Source: an uncultured Spirochaetaceae bacterium (GTDB lineage Bacteria; Spirochaetota; Spirochaetia; Treponematales; Treponemataceae). From it: a stretch of DNA of 47,119 nucleotides. Both the position numbers and the translations under genes were made by a program. The notes under the pieces are model-generated. The model did not search any database, was not told where the DNA came from, and saw only the letters and a program-made list of their open reading frames with translations. The DNA lies in NCBI GenBank assembly GCA_902789325.1, contig CADANN010000028.1, positions 1 through 47,119 of the forward strand, read 5' to 3'. Shown here in pieces: positions 43,501 through 47,119 of the stretch; within the stretch, counting starts at the first letter, position 1, and each line of letters begins with the position of its first letter.

Positions 43501-46441
43501 GACTGGTACCGGTTATACAAAGCGTACAATCATTACAGAAAATGAAGTAGAAAAGAGCGATGTTACAGATAATGAAGATACTCTTGAGAATGGTGAGAAA
43601 CCTGGTACAAGTGAAACTACAGTAGTAACTACCGATGATCAGGGTAAGACAACTATAACTACAACAAAGGTAATCATTACTCCAAAGAACAGTTTGTACA
43701 AGGCAAGTAAGGAAAATGGACACATAGAGCTTGAAGCCGATGTTGCAAATAATACTGTAATTAAAAATATTGCAGTAGGTGATACAACTCTTGGTGCAGA
43801 TGCTAAAGTTTCTGGTAAGATAACCTTCCATGGAACTGCTTACGATGAAACAAGATTGAGTTCTCTCTGGTTCAAGTTTGATGGATTAGAAGTAACAAAT
43901 GGAATGACTGGTGGAGATACTGAATCAGATAATGCTCCAGAAGATTATGTACAAGCAGCTTATTATGATAAAGATAATGCAGTTTGGACATACGGAGATA
44001 CTCCTTCAACTATAGCAAGTGGTTGGGAAATTGTTGTTTCAGATAGTAAGTTCGACCAGACTGGTCACTATGTAGACTGGTACTTAAGCATTGATACTGC
44101 AAAGATTGAAAGCTATGTAGGTATTGATAAAGCCTTAAGTGTAATCTTTATGGATGCACAAGGTCAAACTTCAAGTACAGATGCAAGTGGAAGTTCAATT
44201 GCTTCTGACTACACCGAAAAGTACAACAAACCGGTTTACTCAATGGACGTTGTTCCATATATCAGTGGAATTACAACAGAAATCCATAATAAGAGTGGTT
44301 TGAAAGACAGTAATATCCGTTCTGCAAAGGGTTACTACAGTGTGATTTTCGGAAGGGAATCTACTACTACAAACAGAACAAGAGATACTCTGGAAAATGA
44401 CTTTATTGCAGTTCATGGTTTCAACTTGAATCCAGCTGCTGTGCGAATTGTTAAGTCGGCTATATACGATACATCTTCCGATGCATACAATGCATCGGGT
44501 ATTGATGAGGAGACTGGAGATTCTGTAACATTTACAGCTACGCCTGTAAATACAGAGTTTAACGGAAACAATAATACTGCAAATACAGGTTACACAACTT
44601 TCTGGGCTAAGAATGATATTGAAAACAGTGGTTATCTCGAAGTATTTGTAAAAGATGCAAGCAATAATTTCATTCGCACTTTGAACAATATCAATAATAA
44701 TGATTCTCATGGTTCTGCATCATATTCAGGAACTTCTGTAACCCGCTACAAAAATGCTTACAACCGCGAGGCCGAATACGAAGGAACCAGAAACGTTACT
44801 TTGACCGACGACCGCTACATCTTGATGTGGGACATGCAGAAGACTAACACCAAGAACGGTTATTATCCAAACATGCTCATGGAAGATGATGACCCTGTAT
44901 TTGGATTGGTTGATTTGAATGGCTGGAAACAAACAACCATTTCCTACGGATATTCTGACAACATGATGGTACAGCAAAAGAAATTCAGTGGATTAGATGG
45001 CTCTTATAGTAGCGGAGATTATTTGATTGGTGGTTTCTTGTTTGATCAAATGGCCATGGCTCGTGATTCTGCAAATAAATACATTTATGCATCAGTATAT
45101 AATAATGCTCAAGCTTCTATGGGACTTGTATATGATAAATTTGCATCATTATATAATAATAAGTCTGGTTGGCAATCTCCTGGTACACAATGGTCGAAGC
45201 AAACGATAGAAGCATCTTCGAATGGTAGTAATAATGCTCTCAATCTCGAGGGTATGAATGTAGGAAAATCATTAATTGATCGTTATCAAAATCTTAGATT
45301 AATCGCAGATGGTGATTCGACAACTACAGTTGGTGCAAATATATATATGACGTATTATGATGATTATGATAGTAGTATACTGTTCAGAGAGTTTAAAGTT
45401 GCCCAACAAACAGTAACTCCGGGAAACGTATCTCTAACTAATGCAAACTTTACATATAATGATCAAGTCGAAGGATATGAATTAAACTATTCATTAGCTC
45501 AGGGAACAAATTATAGTAATAGATATGTAAAAATTAATGACAGTTATTATAAAATCACCAGAGTGACAAAATATTCTGGTGGATATAAATATCCTTATAC
45601 AATTGAAGGTTATAATGGACATGATACTTTTAACTCAGATATTTATGCTTCAATAACTATCTCAAATCCTGATGATGGAGATTGGTATAATATGTATGAA
45701 AAAACAGTTACTAATCAACAAGAAACAACATCATATAGTGAATCAGCTCCAGGACGTAGTACTGTAACAGATTCTGGTTCTAGATTTTATGATTTTGGAA
45801 TAGTAAAGTCTAACAATCAATCAAAAGCTGTTCTTGTTTATTATGATTTTGCTGCTGGTAAGTTGAAGGTAAAATATACTACTCAGACATTAACTGGTTC
45901 TCCTGCACAAGAATTAACATGGACAGATAGTTCTCTAAATCTTCCAAATTCTGTAGGCCAGTATGTTTCAATGACTGTTGATGAAAATGCTTTGCATATT
46001 GCAGCATTTGATCAGAATGACAGTGATTTGGTATATATTTATGTTCCAGATTACACTGGAAGTAACTATACTTCAATGACTGTTGATGCAGCAGGCTCTG
46101 TTGGTAACTGGACAAGCATTAAGATTGATAAGACAGCAGATAACAAATATTATAATAAGCCAATTATTGCTTATTATAATTCTTCAGAAACTGGTGGCCA
46201 CGACGCAATCAAGCTTGCAATTCCAAATGCACAGGCAGGAAGTATTACAGAAGGTATCGATAGCAGTAAGTATACTTCAACAGGTTGGGAATACATGACA
46301 GTTCCATCAGTAGATGCAGCTCAAGGTGGTAACAATAAGTTCCAGAGAGTCTGCCTCGACTTCGACCAAGACGGCGACCCTGTTGTAGGTTATCTTGCAA
46401 CCAACCTCGAGTTCGGTAAACAGCTGCCAGAAGCAGACTAA
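31535..46441 (+). CDS. giant lipoprotein (4968 aa) of Ig-like repeats with a propeller-like C-terminus
   Basis: The ATG at 31535 is chosen because GAGGTG stands before it and a type II signal follows (LLTIIILFTISC, lipidated Cys19). From about residue 30 to 4300 it is built of more than 25 Ig-like modules of roughly 100-180 residues. Each shows a G-T/S-x-x-D opening, a Trp-containing middle strand, and a closing A-x-D-x-A-G-N segment followed by a strand and D-x-x-x-P, as in bacterial adhesins. The repeats are well diverged from each other. The last 540 residues or so (from about 4425) differ: YILMWDMQK, DYLIGGFLFDQMAMARDS, KAVLVYYDF, QYVSMTVDENALHIAAFD and WTSIKIDKTADN suggest beta-propeller blades. 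No protease, sortase or transmembrane segment was seen at the end. It is probably surface-anchored for adhesion or matrix contact. It is unbroken over 14.9 kb and ends in a terminator. Confidence 0.88.
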   Translation: MKKLACSLLTIIILFTISCEIGLGSSVDTDPPSLDIDPAIVSKVIADDFDIEGTYSDDGTISDIKAVLKRTDKTGKDIEIDGILEEDLKKRGSGIWKIPVKSKTDNITDGEYQATVYIKDSMGRITTQSTTFTIDNTPPVLILTKPNSKPTDETISTYGQRIFLEGSIADTAKETYIKVDFYKDADCTGDPLVSIKTDAIAPTDVNSNNARIAVFADSEDELKLYEKIYQSSTKEGSKDVYLKITASDIAGNETTDFYFSKDLAKNITKTKNKAADAYGLAPIDIYNILNGTDALKTTDRAAEDSDIENIKALLRENTIHTAMISVNPENSPYFTVSGMKTLTKSGSDFESKENGYWVINGAQTLEISVFMGSDSIELVDDENFYVYVLECDNLGNPLKEDKEENRIKLYSKSKETGSGVNKKTYYSIGGKEGHKTTSGAYVFTVPMSKTIRPNPDETSQVTQNLDYKNYIIRVSGEDNEGNPIEPSEASGYGFHLSAGTGAPILNVEKPTDTTIFRKKGVGILFEGSAKSSEGLPTLTLWNDSNKDEEGNVVPVKIADIPLETGVEGELNRFSKEFTVEELGFPLTSKTYSLSIKASSGDQITEKSFSVWYDVEGPEITITSIQPVVNLNSKQNINGKLKINGTIIDKFDQFGSATFKAYQKKTANGDVEEVTSVSKEIESSFEHELDTTKLTDEKEVILEIKAYDRVGNETTWTKEYYVDQSTDKPVFTNSSSSLVITEEGASESILDDGKNMFMRGSSLVLGVSDDDGVKEAEIILQKKNEDGSFEAVNKNDSTKTLYSKIENPSVITHTIPNTVGIYRTTVIAYDNNYISDEETPNNFEKAIFIIRVTGTGPDVSITTPEKDFISTISGDGSINLKFEVKGVGSTFQLYKNDDPLFPDAQGKATPKASPIIYNLQYSSEELLKIKNGEIEPEDITFKVTDTQGFTDKIYTPKFDSDWPEVRITKCPPLEPDSSTEEASYLFRGEMKDDTSGIEGVSIKFINGDATSTINSAIASSEGWLECTSGSTNWTYEATWSGTDLSAVFATEGKKTVIVKATDGAGNITTASQTFTYDKMKPEVLEVSGNTTTQGEDITLTIDLKDTNLVNPQVSIKQGTSTLQVTPVVTAPTVVDADNKYYRSTATIPFNTEITTNGIYDIEVIAKDANGRSSAAPYKTVRIIRDNVAPEITFTSPSGASSAFIQKSSYKFEGTITDANEITEATATLYRVTGNGANDKEKVGETETLSPNKAEGGKWAWQVYELDPGTYKLEVYAKDIAGNDISLTSNTVNMDNTRPVLTVTQTGLTTSAGAAVTTPLASGNTYYAKGTYSIVCTVNDINFDYTYTPSLVTYTAKNSNAGDQACTISSSSTHAFTIAPNTFVNADGTYTYNISVKDKAGNTSDDFEIKVQLDTTGPTVEIRNPAADITEAKNALDGTSYSFRINANDGSGVGVTQLSYVFSKESDISQVPDNQWITVDFTDGDKNIDMPLVKFTDPSTDENGKISALSEGNWYLYAKAMDKSGNVTDLTNLPVANWKRAFPVDKEAPTLNVNSLSESNVNSLFAEISNGGYTISGTAEDTNELDATEAVTIDVDGSKTTIAKSAISNNQWSYKILTGTTNGTLKADEPVVVKVMAKDVAGRTTSKTFTLYYDTKDPELEVTAPDADEAVEENKKLIKGTVSDGGYGIKSLTYKLYKGTSGTEVVKDSTNTEVTSENYPVTIKGEQWFVSINEGKIPLGDDEGSLRLEVIATEDTNATPVEGRKYKTIKTIPFYYDKANPGLEETGIGTTGKTTNEQFVLTGRAWDSNELDRIEIKCGGKTWTSKTQAPSGQFAGITLTKATSDPGVDNNNWSATFVVGTNNSSENNYIADGTQEFTITAYDISGKEYQRSRTVVVDTVNPKIKTAVVTTAKASAIEGLTGDWYKTRTLSVEVTPEDKKTTSESETENGSGVSKVEYATEAGENAVWTPLSSKDGKYTGSVSFGSDGKNKTIRIKATDVAGNESTESEITLNIDTSSPTLTANYYKLGDSGTPAEAKGIVYIQKGAKLIIYGNYKDTDSGVKDLTFTTEEPDTTTLTKTYSTTAITSTTLPNDYVAYNTASLAKDAIKSWKLEYIPTTTGIISVKGNNRADFETSEINIIDITIDEEVPAFSNEKFEEISVIENENESESETVTKSVYQKSSDSNYYTNNTDKTYVISGVATDDVGLADITLTVENTATTGKKDTIIKDKDDLAEGASLGKWKFEFTLPDWKTRATATVIVKDKAGRETPSTYNIVFDTEPPIPEHLVDAKGKDLVFRIGNADNNGVAKSGSKYSGGSFGNDNTIMIRGNFKDNSASELKAVWYKIYAENDPTLFANNGKEYSTDPNETFETLKSDVLKHGKSISPLASKQTQRVYYSVAKTDTNVPDENQIFPDSTQSTDTADADGYFQYYKNVDTIFIESVSGFNEGKNYLVLVGEDNAGNTAIDKAVVTVLNDETTDPTDTEERVFPCFSLNVDTNPPTIAQPESMAIKYTNGGECKISATVTDDPKSGTTDVAGVKEVKFTFEDGATKEKPAKYNTESGKWEADIASILPGSGTFTISAVATDAAGTGNSSTRTVATVMIDKKRPTVVLTPPKDADEDTSDRDVNGIIDISGTAEDDNQGGGLSPEENKLVLYYTKFSTLGAKKGSNAASGTKISDSDIASETDSSHTADNHFVKISARTNAASWTISNVNVEKPDGTTTLDDDTEYYLMAASTDRAGNTGYSDPVKVKINKNSDRPIVRMSNIQKPTETIISEEETIYEPTGYLTSPTVNGSVKDDDGTILKLWVWQTKKNGGKAPTTSPSKANNGSIILPDHEENELGWVEIGSVSGTTIEDGNWQIDSSEGDGSTGWYWAVQDAKGTIFSSLETSDQLKRPYTHFKGESGKEDWTHQVIALQYDLKSPEIKKVELVRFDTDLYKDATATPKVRYAAEEIAGYMQQQSPVINWSTEDNLVFGKDKALMYVKVTVFEETGMSSSTPVTEESNYLAQFLDVTSGEIYKIPNSATNTYEYILGPYNLSKVASLTEKHTLNFIAKDMADKTGSKDKPIKVDNTAEITLKGVSPKPTDVKTGEFTFSSEIEDSMSTISAMSYHIPPYSSWNGKTDAQKTSYMEGLTGEGDWTEIPDVSTSWRIDFINFATEQLGYTINKTNNTSALNSKYEAYNIEINGEKQGIYNIPVCFKVTDEVGNIGYVRKGKYDKGVDAELKDIIIQFNPNSDRPTVAITDPEVNTDGVVKSGSVTIKGTATDNEGIAAVYIQIEKNGDGTFAEANLIGNIETIPETGDSYKGLLVSGTKNWKYPLNISDLNTNDLLRIRAIAIDSDTEAPLVSAWSTPTLVKVNNTIPFFENLYVRQYASTDTNATGTPILEREHEDDIYITGENWYLEGEVSTPNSDNTMTELDLKVDNETDEWTGNGTTATHKTIKIEKASVSYDGNTRFKFKVPVTGETWSVEIRAKDNTEGTGGEQTETFTVNLDNTKPSFPDMYKINESDTENLGIQLYRDEYGKVAKLLGTGDQLLQNSNGSKFILAGKVTEAGSGFDKAVFYFKRKAKGNGSVDRVYNVMEAHGSDNTANRTNIASSKANAIAGTDGTIYINDENLPVRPLTLAKVDSSSFTNNEINTNLNIRVGGLVKLGNMYRKITELSRDTGTITISPEYSGNETNAEFVYAMVVDHEGEREDSDGTVNASSDDGDGIYETIDGNKNSGFNWTATFNSANLPDGPIEVHVVVFDKAGLTGHGYTITKASNNAPRITKVMLGTDLNRNGYFDYGTGEFKTFYAVKDDDNNPIVKSGVANWELDTSTEYKDDREGNPVYWKVKSGIAAIPEFVGGTGPFYWQMSRGETKITNPGKIASNLVASRQLKASGANDKIVRKTTGGLVNATWSYSSYKVSGEDVENSGGSLAIAANDTLMTNGAAALEDKVVYYSFTFWDSTEDCTPGDDTGYTILNAKVKQDITDTTDPVAVIKPFEWTGTGYTKRTIITENEVEKSDVTDNEDTLENGEKPGTSETTVVTTDDQGKTTITTTKVIITPKNSLYKASKENGHIELEADVANNTVIKNIAVGDTTLGADAKVSGKITFHGTAYDETRLSSLWFKFDGLEVTNGMTGGDTESDNAPEDYVQAAYYDKDNAVWTYGDTPSTIASGWEIVVSDSKFDQTGHYVDWYLSIDTAKIESYVGIDKALSVIFMDAQGQTSSTDASGSSIASDYTEKYNKPVYSMDVVPYISGITTEIHNKSGLKDSNIRSAKGYYSVIFGRESTTTNRTRDTLENDFIAVHGFNLNPAAVRIVKSAIYDTSSDAYNASGIDEETGDSVTFTATPVNTEFNGNNNTANTGYTTFWAKNDIENSGYLEVFVKDASNNFIRTLNNINNNDSHGSASYSGTSVTRYKNAYNREAEYEGTRNVTLTDDRYILMWDMQKTNTKNGYYPNMLMEDDDPVFGLVDLNGWKQTTISYGYSDNMMVQQKKFSGLDGSYSSGDYLIGGFLFDQMAMARDSANKYIYASVYNNAQASMGLVYDKFASLYNNKSGWQSPGTQWSKQTIEASSNGSNNALNLEGMNVGKSLIDRYQNLRLIADGDSTTTVGANIYMTYYDDYDSSILFREFKVAQQTVTPGNVSLTNANFTYNDQVEGYELNYSLAQGTNYSNRYVKINDSYYKITRVTKYSGGYKYPYTIEGYNGHDTFNSDIYASITISNPDDGDWYNMYEKTVTNQQETTSYSESAPGRSTVTDSGSRFYDFGIVKSNNQSKAVLVYYDFAAGKLKVKYTTQTLTGSPAQELTWTDSSLNLPNSVGQYVSMTVDENALHIAAFDQNDSDLVYIYVPDYTGSNYTSMTVDAAGSVGNWTSIKIDKTADNKYYNKPIIAYYNSSETGGHDAIKLAIPNAQAGSITEGIDSSKYTSTGWEYMTVPSVDAAQGGNNKFQRVCLDFDQDGDPVVGYLATNLEFGKQLPEAD

Positions 46442-46446
46442 CTTAT

Positions 46447-46488
46447 AAAAAAACATACCTTGCCAACCCCGGTAAGGTGTGTTTTTTA
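46447..46488. terminator. bidirectional terminator after the giant gene
   Basis: An A-run with ACATACCTTGCC (to 46464) pairs with GGTAAGGTGTGT (from 46471) and a T-run, with few mismatches, six bases after the stop. The A/T arms make it usable for the convergent gene at 46500 as well. Confidence 0.8.
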
Positions 46489-46499
46489 TTCTTATAGTA

Positions 46500-47012
46500 C
46501 TAGGCCTGTACTGTGAGTTGTTGCTTTAGTTCCAGAACTTTTTCGATTGGGAGATCTTGTGCCAGTGCAATTTGTTCAGGTGTTAGAACTTCCAATTTTA
46601 AAAGATTAATAGCAGCTTCAATAGCTTTCTGCTGGGTACCTTGCTGTACTCCTTTATCAAATGCTTCCTCAGCCTTTACCTGCATGTCTAAATTATAATC
46701 ATATTCATCTGTAAACATATTAATTACCGCCGTACCCTTTCTGGTAAGATAGTCTACGAGTATGCCTTTGGAGATTGCTTCACGAATTGCCTTTTCATAA
46801 CAGGTTTTCTGTTCATCAGTGGTTGGAGTTTCTTTAAGTTCTGCTTGATAACGGAAAACAATTTCCATGAACTCGCAATACTGCTTTAGCATATCACAGT
46901 TGCGTACAACCGACAAGTTTTTTCCTTCCTGGCCTATTATATTAAGAAATCTAACCTTGACTTCACATAATGGTTCTTTCTGTGTTTCATGAAAAGCATC
47001 TGAAAGCTTCAT
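46500..47012 (-). pseudogene. truncated Rpn/PD-(D/E)XK transposase-family protein, C-terminal part
   Basis: A 170-residue open frame whose start, MKLSDAFHETQKEPLCEVKV, is the middle of longer Rpn-type recombination-promoting nuclease/putative transposase proteins of spirochaetes and clostridia. It continues through YLTRKGTAVINMFTDEYDYN and FDKGVQQGTQQ to a final helix pair (LTPEQIALAQDLPIEKVLEL). The frame extends back through ITGSDNYI but meets a stop within 50 bases, and no ribosome binding site stands before the ATG. The N-terminal nuclease half with the active site is therefore missing from this window's reading frame. It is probably the remnant of a full gene; a decayed N-terminus beyond the window's right edge cannot be excluded. 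Confidence 0.7.
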
Positions 47013-47119
47013 TATATAATTGTCGCTGCCGGTGATAAACTTCCTGAAAATGCCGGCGAGAAATTTCCGCTTTTAGGCATATAAAAAGAGGCTCTTAAAC
47101 CTTAAAATGTTGATTACCA

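Noticed and set aside
43319..44710. Long - strand frames of 170 and 156 codons inside the giant gene
   Set aside because: Opposite-strand shadows, rich in Cys, Ile and Ser, without ribosome binding sites.
31535..46441. Tandem DNA repeats or CRISPR-like array within the giant gene
   Set aside because: The repetition is at protein-fold level; DNA copies are too diverged and irregular in length.

Overview
The window looks like chromosome from a host-associated (rumen, gut or oral) Treponema-type spirochaete. The supporting signs are an archaeal/eukaryotic-type PheRS beta chain, two large lipoproteins with relaxed spirochaetal lipoboxes, a FlgM-like anti-sigma factor, AT-rich coding DNA, and many short palindromic repeats between genes. 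The genus is an inference; no rRNA or other marker gene is present.

Layout. 1-1090: a D-lactate dehydrogenase gene broken by an internal frameshifting deletion, a bidirectional terminator and a REP-like palindrome. 1091-3400 (-): pheT carrying an extra C-terminal EMAPII/Trbp111-type tRNA-binding domain. 3434-4078: no gene; a GC-rich patch and a 207-bp MITE-like element with 15-bp perfect terminal inverted repeats. 4079-4954: a PD-(D/E)XK-like nuclease of unknown role. 5042-7339: a lipoprotein built of five repeats of about 142 residues. 7351-14215 (-): an efflux operon (adaptor, RND pump, lipoprotein, TolC-like channel) diverging from a TetR regulator, with a TAGACA-N12-TGTCTA palindrome between them. 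14876-18663 (-): a GH3 beta-glycosidase and a GPH-type sugar symporter, overlapping and probably co-translated. 18762-22846: tcdA, a YkgJ-type cysteine-cluster protein, a DUF2156 acyltransferase-like protein, an ornithine/lysine decarboxylase with a hairpin-rich leader, and a small membrane protein. 22904-26197 (-): ftsK/spoIIIE. 26325-27941: an esterase-like protein behind a promoter with a LacI-type operator. 27938-29086 (-): an iron-alcohol-dehydrogenase homologue without its metal ligands. 29162-30132 (-): a flgM-like gene and a frameshifted rsmI. 30314-31267: an ORF6N/PLD-like protein with a perfect 17-bp inverted repeat inside its reading frame. 31535-46441: one giant gene for a 4968-residue lipoprotein with more than 25 Ig-like modules and a propeller-like C-terminus, preceded by a promoter and a possible three-way-junction RNA. 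46500-47012 (-): a truncated Rpn/PD-(D/E)XK transposase-family remnant.

How the genes fit together. The GH3 enzyme, the sugar symporter and the LacI-operator esterase suggest use of plant or mucosal glycans. The efflux operon suggests drug or metabolite export under TetR control. The two repeat lipoproteins are probable surface proteins for adhesion or glycan contact. Two genes (ldh, rsmI) carry the same kind of lesion, an internal deletion that shifts the frame, which points either to gene decay or to an assembly problem.

The most interesting items are the giant lipoprotein and its possible structured leader, the metal-site-less Fe-ADH, the PheT-EMAPII fusion, the MITE-like element, and the three-hairpin repeat found directly behind two stop codons. 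All assignments come from reading the sequence by eye; no database search or folding program was run.
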